Source: Bemisia tabaci (lineage: Eukaryota; Arthropoda; Insecta; Hemiptera; Aleyrodidae). Taken from it: a stretch of 64,000 bases of DNA. The translations under genes and the position numbers were made by a program. Shown piece by piece: positions 58,684 to 64,000 of the stretch (the stretch's first letter is position 1; every line of letters starts with the position of its first letter). The notes under the pieces were generated by a model. It was not told the origin of the DNA, did no database searches, and saw only the letters and a program-made list of their open reading frames with translations. The stretch spans positions 24,193,372-24,257,371 of the forward strand of contig NC_092797.1 in assembly GCF_918797505.1 (NCBI RefSeq), read 5' to 3'.

Positions 58684-60060
58684 TTCCAGATTCCATACTA
58701 TACCTCATGCATTTCTGAAATTCTACCGGTGTAGAATAAAATTCTCTCTGTCAAGGTTGTTTTCCCTGAGTCGATGTGTGCGGAGATCCCAATATTTCTG
58801 ATCAATTCAATAGGTTTATGTTCAGCAAATTTTGAATGGGAAGCATAACATCTTGCATAACCAACTCGCTGAGAACAAACAAATTTTAGGTGTTGAGCTT
58901 CCTTGCAAAAAGAAATGAAAAATTAGGTAATAATAAAGGGCTCGAAGATGCTGAAATCTTCAATACCTCAAAAGCAGACTTTAAAAAAGTTCACAAATTT
59001 CTATCACTCTGTTAAAAATATTTCTAGCTACTACTCAAGAGCTCTATATCACCAACAGGTTTTCTATAAAATTTTTAAAGATCATTGCATTATGACGTTA
59101 GCATAGCTGGGGCTACATAGGTTTCATTTTAATAGATAGTTGCTAGAGATACCTAGTTTGCATGCTAGAAGTTCATCAACTTTTGAAAACATTACAACTG
59201 ACTAAAGAACTTCATTCAAAAATTAATGAAATAACGAAAAATACAAACAAGGGAAAAACTGGATTGGGTTTGCAACATTTAGGCAAAGTAATTATAGCCT
59301 TCAAGATAAAAATAATTTCCCCACAATGAAAAATAAACCCAAAACTCCATGAAGTATCAAGCAGATACATGAAGGTTAAACCTCTCTTCACAGCAAGCAA
59401 ATGGCAGTTTGGGCCTTTCCTGCCATAAAATTGGATTAAATTTCAAAATGATTTAGGACACTAATCTTGTCAATAATATAGAAGTATTACTCCCTGACAG
59501 AACCTAACATGACAGTCTATATTCTTCATTAGAGTAAGTGCTGGTTATTTAGTTACAATACAGAATCGCAATAACAGCCGGTCCTCATTCTCTATCCCTC
59601 TGATGAGGGCAGAGGAGCTAAATTCAGTTGACCTGACAGTTAACAATGGTGAAACTCATTCAATGCGCGTTACTTAGTGTCACTTCTTACTTGCAGACAC
59701 ATCTAGCTCAGTTAACAGAAGTTCCGCAAAGTTCTTCTTAAGTGGAGTGGGGCCTGCTTCCAAAGGCGTGAAAAATAAGTGAACCTTCCCGCTTGCTCCA
59801 TGCTAGGGTATAGATGTAAACTGGCGTTCGACGCGCATGTATTTCTTGTGGCTGACATAAATGACTCACGTAACTTGCATAAATCTAGGCAAACTTATTT
59901 TTTATTGTAATAAATGGACAAGTGCAGCACATGAGATTGTTTGAGGTTAAACCAAGAACTTAAAACCAATTGGATAAAACACAGACATGCTTACTTTAAT
60001 ATAGCTGGTGTAATTCAGGAGCTTTTCAAAATTTCTCTGCAGCTGGAGAATTCGAACCAT
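41659..60060 (-). CDS. GFM1: Mitochondrial elongation factor G1, 12 coding exons
   Basis: This is the translational GTPase that moves tRNA and mRNA through the mitochondrial ribosome during elongation. Exons on the minus strand are 60060-59995, 58868-58704, 56333-56201, 55189-54868, 54533-54415, 53139-52947, 50880-50709, 49630-49484, 47854-47660, 46640-46250, 44147-43987 and 41877-41659. They total 2283 bases, i.e. 760 residues plus stop; human GFM1 is 751. All introns are GT-AG and every phase joins. The start was chosen because a short basic N-terminus suited to mitochondrial import ends at a GTAAG donor in phase with exon 2. G1 AHIDSGKTT is at residues 52-60, G3 DTPG at 119-122, G4 NKLD at 173-176, and the G5-like TALK near 298-301. 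Domains II to V follow in order. There are no breaks, so the gene looks functional despite heavily transposon-filled introns. Confidence 0.95.
41898..42152 (-). pseudogene. COX1: Numt: mitochondrial cox1 fragment in GFM1 intron 11
   Basis: The minus strand encodes an uninterrupted piece of cytochrome c oxidase subunit I, including [20 protein letters not shown] and [12 protein letters not shown], hallmark barcode-region segments. It covers roughly 80 residues, and about eight residues seem to be missing near its 5' end (after GYTIW). It is a nuclear copy: no rest of the mitochondrial genome is present and it is flanked by intron sequence. It begins next to a GTGTGTG repeat at 42165 and ends about 20 bases before the exon 12 acceptor. 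The lack of stops suggests recent transfer. Confidence 0.9.
43272..43857. mobile_element. Inverted-repeat element in GFM1 intron 11
   Basis: The arms at 43272-43425 and 43707-43857 are reverse complements with about 10-15% mismatch (for example GTTGACTTTTTATCAGCATC-like and AGTTGGCGCAAT segments). They are separated by about 280 bp. The 143-codon plus-strand frame across the left arm (43116-43547) has no recognisable domain and is probably incidental. Confidence 0.7.
43987..44147 (-). CDS. GFM1: GFM1 exon 11 (domain V)
   Basis: It encodes Ala635 to residue 688 with [20 protein letters not shown] and ITKRHGLV, the ferredoxin-like domain V. The acceptor is CTTTTACAG/CTT and the donor is GAG/GTATGT. 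Confidence 0.96.
45203..45579. mobile_element. hAT-type MITE in GFM1 intron 10
   Basis: The ends are TAGTGTTGGG and CCCAACACTA, typical hAT termini. The flanking octamers are GTGGCTGG (45195-45202) and GTGGCTAG (45580-45587), with one mismatch. Interior inverted GAATCC/GGATTC-rich segments are present. It is non-coding. Confidence 0.85.
45640..45656. repeat. Homopolymer pair T8/G11
   Basis: A T run followed by a G run lies in intron 10. Similar T/G or C runs occur near 22502-22526, 24240-24256, 30880-30890 and 34876-34890. They have no known role and are prone to assembly error. Confidence 0.6.
46001..46043. repeat. Tandem 22-bp duplication in intron 10
   Basis: TTTACTAGGCAATTCGCTAT is repeated twice, at 46001 and 46023. 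Confidence 0.85.
46250..46640 (-). CDS. GFM1: GFM1 exon 10 (domain IV)
   Basis: This is the largest exon, encoding residues 505-634 plus one base. It holds [32 protein letters not shown] and [18 protein letters not shown], the domain IV tip that enters the decoding centre. The acceptor is GCTTTCAG/AGA and the donor is GAAG/GTAAGC. Confidence 0.97.
46967..47523. mobile_element. Palindromic MITE, copy 2, in GFM1 intron 9
   Basis: It has the same AATGGACCACTAGAC...GTC(C/T)AGTGGTCCATT ends and internal sequence as 17842-18395, with over 90% similarity by eye. It fills more than half of the 1-kb intron between exons 9 and 10. Confidence 0.85.
47660..47854 (-). CDS. GFM1: GFM1 exon 9 (domain III)
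   Basis: It encodes residues 440-504 with [10 protein letters not shown] and [13 protein letters not shown], the domain III signature of EF-G proteins. The acceptor is TTTCTAG/GAA and the donor is CAG/GTTTGC. Confidence 0.96.
48369..49224. mobile_element. Fold-back element in GFM1 intron 8
   Basis: The left arm begins TTTTTTACAGACTCTGTGG and the right arm ends CCATGGAGTCTGTAAAAAA. Shared inverted segments include CAGTCTC, CTGCACAGGCAG and CATGATTATGGGGTCTG. The centre right contains three near-tandem ~60-bp units of the type ATCATGCAGAAAATAAAAAG, mirrored once on the left. The arms are about 370 bp and imperfect. Confidence 0.75.
49484..49630 (-). CDS. GFM1: GFM1 exon 8 (domain II)
   Basis: It encodes residues 391-439 with [20 protein letters not shown], a conserved domain II segment. 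Phase 0 at both ends. The acceptor is TTTTAG/ATT and the donor is ATG/GTTAGT. Confidence 0.95.
49771..50314. mobile_element. Palindromic MITE, copy 3, in GFM1 intron 7
   Basis: This is the most diverged of the three copies. The terminal 25 bp and the central TTTGACTCACGTAGA and GCTGAGCCAAAG-type segments are retained, and small internal changes and deletions are seen. Confidence 0.8.
50709..50880 (-). CDS. GFM1: GFM1 exon 7 (domain II)
   Basis: It encodes residues 334-390, the start of the beta-barrel domain II, with [20 protein letters not shown] and [15 protein letters not shown]. The acceptor is TTTTCAG/GGA and the donor is AAG/GTATGG. Confidence 0.95.
50881..52946 (-). other. GFM1 intron 6
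   Basis: This 2.07 kb intron is AT-rich with an A run at 51060-51074. The inverted pair AAGTGAAAGGCTCAGTG / CACTTGTTCC-type sequence near 51720 is too weak to call an element. I see no nested gene. Confidence 0.6.
52947..53139 (-). CDS. GFM1: GFM1 exon 6 (end of GTPase domain)
   Basis: It encodes Glu269 to Gly333 and contains [19 protein letters not shown], including the G5 segment of EF-G GTPases, and YLPNPGEV. The acceptor is ATTTTGCAG/AAG and the donor is CTGG/GTAAAA. Confidence 0.96.
53140..54867 (-). other. GFM1 introns 5 and 4 (exon 5 lies between)
   Basis: Intron 5 (53140-54414) and intron 4 (54534-54867) are AT-rich. No repeat element or nested ORF could be defined. Confidence 0.6.
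54415..54533 (-). CDS. GFM1: GFM1 exon 5 (G' region)
   Basis: It encodes Gly229 to the first base of Glu269, helix-rich, including [15 protein letters not shown] as in GFM1 orthologues. The donor GG/GTTCGT is weaker than consensus, but it is the only site that keeps phase with exon 6. Confidence 0.9.
54868..55189 (-). CDS. GFM1: GFM1 exon 4 (GTPase G4)
   Basis: It encodes the rest of Gly122 to Gly229. It begins [18 protein letters not shown] directly after DTPG and contains AFINKLDR, the guanine-specificity motif. The acceptor is TATGCAG/GGC and the donor is ATGG/GTAAGT. Confidence 0.97.
55190..56200 (-). other. GFM1 intron 3
   Basis: This 1.0 kb intron contains an A run at 55589-55605 and unremarkable AT-rich sequence, with no element recognised. 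Confidence 0.6.
56201..56333 (-). CDS. GFM1: GFM1 exon 3 (switch I and II)
   Basis: It encodes residues 78 to the first base of Gly122. It carries [11 protein letters not shown] (G2, switch I) and ends within DTPG (G3). The acceptor is TTTTTCAG/GTC and the donor is CCGG/GTTTGT. Confidence 0.95.
56660..57448 (-). mobile_element. 5'-truncated RTE-like non-LTR retrotransposon
   Basis: The insertion is 789 bp in GFM1 intron 2, same strand as the gene. It consists of the 3' end of a reverse-transcriptase ORF, a very short 3' UTR and an (AT)n tail at 56660-56705. GAATTCTT is repeated exactly at 56652-56659 and 57449-57456, a target duplication. At its 5' end a 19-bp segment (CTACTAGCTTGCGCATCAT) is present twice, 22 bp apart (57407 and 57429). 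A microsatellite rather than poly(A) tail is usual for the RTE clade. Confidence 0.88.
56715..57425 (-). CDS. C-terminal part of non-LTR reverse transcriptase
   Basis: This 236-residue uninterrupted frame covers the thumb and C-terminal region that follows the RT core. It contains [39 protein letters not shown] and [11 protein letters not shown], the arrangement common at the end of RTE-type (craniofacial-development-protein-2-like) ORFs. The catalytic YxDD and the endonuclease are missing because of 5' truncation, so it cannot be active alone. The absence of stops indicates recent insertion. Confidence 0.85.
   Translation of the reverse strand: MMRKLVEEYRKWGLEVSISKSEKMTFGGDQQSIELEDGQQIKGCEHFKYLGVRLTQDGRTDQAIRERNTLARKAIAILNGILWDQRISKDNKRRIYNAVVKSILTYGCEVWQLKKRTQDMLRATEMDFWRRSAGISRRDRVRNDRVRQIMEVENDIVFDVMTKQLVWYGHVNRMTEERLPKKMLDWVPPGRRRRGRPVRGWRQGVLNEIRDCQLPDDLWEDRALWRLGVAQRQRAL
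58280..58403 (-). mobile_element. Partial MITE with GGGGCTGTCCATAAATTACGT end
   Basis: On the plus strand it ends GGTGACGTAATTTATGGACA then GCCCC at about 58397, the same type of terminus as 30772-31396 and 17779-17826. The left end is not visible. A G run lies at 58342-58350. It is in GFM1 intron 2. Confidence 0.4.
58649..58678. repeat. A30 run 26 bases from the exon 2 donor
   Basis: This is an uninterrupted A run on the plus strand (U on the GFM1 transcript) just downstream of the GFM1 exon 2 donor. It may influence splicing or simply be a slippage-prone repeat. Confidence 0.8.
58704..58868 (-). CDS. GFM1: GFM1 exon 2 (P-loop)
   Basis: It encodes residues 23-77 and completes the presequence (RCYASHSKF). 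The GTPase domain then begins, with the phosphate-binding loop AHIDSGKTT. The acceptor is TTCTCAG/CGA and the donor is GAG/GTATAG. Phase 0 at both ends. Confidence 0.95.
58869..59994 (-). other. GFM1 intron 1
   Basis: The 1.1 kb first intron has no recognisable repeat or ORF. Confidence 0.6.
59995..60060 (-). CDS. GFM1: GFM1 exon 1 (start codon, import signal)
   Basis: It encodes residues 1-22, starting [15 protein letters not shown]. The content (Arg and Lys, hydrophobic faces, no acidic residue but one Glu) fits a mitochondrial presequence continuing into exon 2. The context CACAATGG has A at -3. The donor is AAA/GTAAGC. The start is inferred from phase and context, not from homology. Confidence 0.75.
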
Positions 60061-60960
60061 TGTGCAGGATATACAAAACTAATGTATAAAGAATTACGAA
60101 TGAAATTCCAACCGAGTTTTCCAAGAGTTTTTCAGAGAGGCACCATATGACCATAAAAAAGACTTAACCTATAACAACACGCCGACAGTGTTCCCCGTGT
60201 TCCCAGATGAAATGCCGGAGACCCTTTCGAAAAAAGCCGGAGTTTTTTACCAAAATGCCGGAAACTTTTTGAAAATGCCGGAGATTTTCAAAAAAATGCC
60301 GGCGATTCTAAAAAAACACCTTTTTTTTAGAAATACCAGTGAAAGTAGCCGGTTTTGCAGACTGCATCGCCTCTAATCGTATAAACCTGTTGATAGTGTA
60401 ACGGATCAAATGTTGGTATCGATCATACAGGGTGATCGGGCGATCCATCAAATATCCCTTCCACCCCCTCTAACTTTTTACCTAATTGAGCTAAAATTTT
60501 GAAACTTGGGAGATGTCCCAAGGTCAAAGGGAGCTACTTTTTGGCCCTCCTAAAACTTTCAGGGGGCTCCCATTGGGGAAACAACGGACCCCAACTTTTA
60601 ATTTTCAAATGGGAAGACCCCCTTTGTGATAGCTCGTTTGAAAGAGCGTAAAAAAAGAACAATTTTCGCGCAAACCCGAAGTCGAACGACAAGTAGCTGA
60701 AATTATGGAACGAATTGATGCGATAAATCACACGTCGCTCTGACACAAAAAATGGCAACCGTCGAATCACCTTGCTTTCTGAAGCATGAAACTGCTGTAT
60801 TTCCAAACATGCGAATCAAGGTTTTAATTTTCATGAAATATTGCAACCCTGTCTGTAGCAAAGTCTCCTACTCTTCAGCTGATTCACGTTGAAGCATGTT
60901 TCCCACCCGCTCCTCTCGCTCCTCTCTTTCCCCCCCGTCCGCAATCCCCCCTCTGGTTCC
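60061..60960. other. Upstream region of GFM1, intergenic
   Basis: The GFM1 5' UTR should start here. At 60203-60312 the motif AAATGCCGGA-(G/A)-ATTTT is repeated about five times at roughly 20-35 base spacing. 60420-60800 has CCCCTCTAACTTTTTACC-type sequence typical of dispersed repeats but no identified ends. There is no gene on either strand. Confidence 0.5.
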
Positions 60961-60964
60961 TTCC

Positions 60965-61419
60965 TGACGTCGGCCATTTTCGGTCAGTGTTCGTTCGTTT
61001 CTGGTCGCGTGCGTGATGCCTACGGATCAACCCTCGGGGCACCATGCTTCAACCTCGGTAACTTCCTCTCATTCGTTACTCCGTTTCTTAAGTGTTTAAC
61101 ATAATATCCGACTTTCAAGTCTCGCGAAAGAACTTTCGGTGTGCGTTAACTTTCATTGGATATTGTGTCGCGTTTCGTGGAGAGTGAACAGCCGCTGAGA
61201 TACTTCTTTCTGGTTTCTTCCTTTTCCGCGCAATTTCGTGAATTTGTTCATTCGTTTTGTGTCGTTGGAATTCAATGCTGCTTTCGGGAGTTTCGTCTGT
61301 GTTCTCGCCGTGATATAAGTGTTTAGTGTTCATGTGTTATATCGTACAGTGCATGAATGATTCGCGAGTTAATTGTCGCGATAAGTTGATTCGGTCGGGT
61401 TTTGTAGCTGACTTCAATC
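60965..61419 (+). promoter_or_regulatory. Candidate promoter and 5' UTR of a plus-strand gene
   Basis: TGACGTC (60965-60971, CRE/ATF type) is followed by GGCCATTTT (YY1/Pho type) and by TCAGT (60984-60988), the arthropod initiator consensus. From there a 435-base, CG-dinucleotide-containing leader leads to an ATG at 61420. The motif order and spacing fit a TATA-less promoter. GFM1 starts 0.9 kb away on the opposite strand, so the region may be bidirectional. Confidence 0.45.
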
Positions 61420-61518
61420 ATGGCAGTCTCCAGCGTGTTGGAAAACTTGGCCTCTGCTTTCAACTCTACTTTCAACTTTCCTTCTGAGATCTCTGGTTTA
61501 ATTGACTCTGAAATCGAG
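61420..61518 (+). CDS. Possible first coding exon of an unknown gene
   Basis: The ATG has an AATC context (A at -4, T at -2), which is moderate. The frame encodes 33 residues starting MAVSSVLENLASAFNSTF, polar with Asn and Ser, then meets a possible donor GAG/GTTTGAG at 61518/61519. Without splicing it stops at 61522-61524 (34 residues). No homology is recognised and downstream exons are presumably outside the window or too short to see. Confidence 0.35.
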
Positions 61519-61524
61519 GTTTGA

Positions 61525-63209
61525 GATACTGTATCTATTTCTGATTTAAATTCTGCCCATTCATGATGTGATTACCTTCTCTATAATGTACTTTCAACGT
61601 GTTTGAACGACCAATTTGAAAAATGGCGCATTCCATGTCCACCGAACCAATTTTCTCAAGAGAGACCTTCTCTTACTGTTTAGTTTTGGTGTATGTAATG
61701 TATCGAGGTATAAAACGGAAATATTCTTCATCAAATATTGAGTTTACCCCTTGATCGTCGCAAGAGCTGTTAAAATAAAGTCAGTTTGTATGCTGTAGGA
61801 AAGATTTCTAAAATACCTAATTAAACTGTGCCCCTTTTCAAATTGATCGCTTTTTTCCAGGATTTTTTAGTCTCAACGTTTTATCACGGATAAATTTCCT
61901 CTTCTCAACTATTCTTCTCTTCCTGATGTGATTTTTTCCACTTTTCGATCGAAAATTCATTTTACGCAGTCGTGAGGCAGCCGAAGCAATAGTTATCATT
62001 CAAGGTCTCAAAATTGACTCATAGGCACTATGCAAATGCGGCAATGTTATGGGGTATTTTCTTGCTCTACTTCTGCGCAATTTATTGACTTATCATTCTT
62101 GGTGTGAGGAAAATTGTACGAAAAATGTTTGAGCAATTTTCATTGATCGGTGCCTAGTTCAAAAATCCCCCCCCCCCCTTCTTTTCTCAGAAGAGGTTTT
62201 CTGTCTGAAGAAACTAGTTTTCTCCAGGTCCCTGCAAAATAATTTATTTTTCCAAGGCATAGTTCGAGGTGAAATTCGAAAATTAAAACGTGTCATTCGT
62301 TTCCCTTGATGAAAGTTGCATGTAAATTGTATCAAGTTAATTGTCTTTTGGACCATCCCGCATTTCCAAAATCACCGTTCGTCAAAAAAAAATTTCTAGG
62401 AAGCACATTTACCTGTGGCAATACCTCTCACTAAAGTAACGAAGAAAGAATATTCGTCAGTTTTCTCGTTGGTACTTTGAAAAAGCATCATCGGATATTT
62501 TTGAGCATCGCAAACCCTCTCTTTCCGTATTGTCCAAAGTAAGGTTCCCGCCAGATTCGAATGATATTGTGAGCGGTATCAAAATGTTTTCGATTGATCT
62601 GCCGACGTGGACACGAAGGAAACGGCAAGGGATCCGAATTTGTGGCGACTCGGCGTGCGAGACACCCCACCGGATGTCTGACAGTCTGCTGGCGGTCTAG
62701 TAGGTAGATAAGGAACCTTTTTCTCGGGATTCAGGCCCGAGCGAGCGATTTCAGCTCATTTCATTCCGATTGTCTCACTCTTGTTTTTCGACAATTGGGT
62801 TTTTCCCTTTGATAGTCTACCGAATCGCTTCATTATCAATCCATCTCTCAGGTACGCCCTCACCCTTTCCTCTCCAAACGTTTCCTCGAAAAGTGTTTAG
62901 GAACTTTTCACTTCTCTTGCCAAGGAGCGTTCTTTCTCCCCCCCCCCCCCCCCCCCTGCCGCCGCTCATCACTCTTTCCGCTCTCTCTAATACGTCTGAA
63001 CTTAGTGATCCTCTTAGAATCGGCGCAGCTCCCCCCCCCCCCCCCCCCCTCACGTCGCCGAATGATAGATTGGCGACTTCGGATTCAGCTCTCCGGCTGT
63101 ATGATGAAGTACTACCTACTGAGAGAGTGTCCTTGTTTTAAATATGAGTTTCCGAGATTGGCAGCTTTGAGTACAGTTCCGACTACAAGAAATAAATACC
63201 ACCTATTGT

Positions 63210-63255
<46 letters not shown>

Positions 63256-64000
63256 GTTGTTTTAGGCTTTATATCTGGGGGATACTGCGGCCTTGGAAGG
63301 GATCTGAAGTTGGAAAGAAATTTAGGTTTTATAGGCTTTATAATTAAAGCTGGGATGAAAGGGTAAAGGTAGGCATCATAATAGGTCTAGGGATTTATGT
63401 TAGTATTCTGTAGGAGATAAAGGGATAGTAATGAGGATTTATGAGATGTTATAGATTGTCCTGTATTGGGGTTTTTTTTTATGGTTAGATGAAGGCCTGG
63501 TGATTTTCACGTTCACAGAGGCTCAACTGGAATGACTTTTATTGCTAACTTAGAACAGAGCCGTGGAAAACACATATCCAGATTCCAGGAAATAGTAGGA
63601 GGGTCGGCTCAGTATCTGATTTAGTTTCTGGTGATGGTGTCGAGAATCCGCAAATTCAGCGTGTGGAGTCATTTTCCATCGATTTTCATTCAGAAAAAGT
63701 GCAACGTTGCCCCTCGGCACCTTGATGTGGAACGACGGCCACTTTTAGATGCCTCTCGTGTGGTCGCAGGGATTCTGGATCTTCGAAGCTTTCGAGTTTC
63801 CGAGCGCACGTACTGGCTTTCCCCAGAAGTTCCTGCCAATTTCAAAATTGGAGGACCTTTTCTTTCTCGTTTGCCTAGATTTTTTACTTTAGGCCCTTAA
63901 AAATCGTCCCTTTCTCCGCATTTTTATGCACCCCATGGATTAATCTCGGGTCAGGTATCTTCAATTAGCGCGGAATCCTCGATGGATTGCAGAGATGTGG
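61525..64000. other. Probable intron or intergenic DNA with homopolymer runs
   Basis: Notable content is C runs at 62168-62177, 62939-62956 and 63030-63048, and a T39 run at 63213-63251. Proline-rich or glycine-rich frames at 62770-63141 exist because of the C runs. The 89-codon frame at 63631-63900 has no recognisable domain. No exon could be supported. Confidence 0.45.

Noticed and set aside
62770..63141. Proline-rich 123-codon ORF and its glycine-rich antisense
   Set aside because: Both are driven by C/G runs at 62939-62956 and 63030-63048, which are also error-prone.
1..64000. CRISPR arrays, bacterial operons, rRNA or tRNA genes
   Set aside because: The window is eukaryotic nuclear DNA. 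I saw no regular spacer arrays, no ribosome-binding-site-led gene clusters and no rRNA segments; tRNA genes cannot be excluded without a covariance scan.

Overview
This is nuclear DNA from an arthropod, most likely an insect. It is AT-rich and intron-rich and carries many transposons. It holds one complete spliced host gene, at most one further host promoter with a first exon, and a nuclear copy of mitochondrial cox1. The cox1-derived protein looks hemipteran, perhaps whitefly-like, but that placement is a guess from one short fragment.

Positions 1035-15760 are one 14.7 kb LTR retrotransposon. It has two 980-bp LTRs differing at 6 sites, a CAAAG target duplication on both sides, and unusual TATAACG...CGTTATA ends. 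It encodes a Gag with two zinc knuckles, then a canonical -1 frameshift heptamer with a well-placed hairpin next to the gag stop, then a short linker domain. After a second frame break comes a long frame with a catalytically altered SGNH/GDSL-like domain, a retropepsin (DTG) domain and an unknown C-terminal half. I find no reverse transcriptase, RNase H or integrase. The remaining 6.8 kb before the 3' LTR is essentially non-coding. I read it as a recently moved non-autonomous gag-pro element that depends on a partner.

Positions 15761-41500 contain no convincing host gene. They hold a series of small DNA transposons and fold-back elements: a hAT-type MITE with 8-bp duplication, a MULE-like MITE with a perfect 9-bp duplication, several long-palindrome elements, a 1.47 kb element with perfect 37-bp inverted ends, and a decayed transposase-like reading frame.

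Positions 41659-60060 (minus strand) are the mitochondrial elongation factor G1 gene (GFM1/mEF-G1). I could assign 12 coding exons with GT/AG junctions and matching phases, giving a 760-residue protein with all GTPase motifs. Its introns contain a cox1 numt only about 20 bases from the last splice acceptor, a hAT MITE, two copies of a ~550-bp palindromic MITE (a third lies at 17.8 kb), a 0.86 kb fold-back, and a 5'-truncated RTE-like retrotransposon with an exact 8-bp duplication and an (AT)n tail.

Upstream of GFM1, a likely divergent promoter region (CRE-like and YY1-like motifs and a TCAGT initiator near 60985) precedes a possible plus-strand first coding exon at 61420. The rest, to 64000, is intron-like sequence with homopolymer runs.
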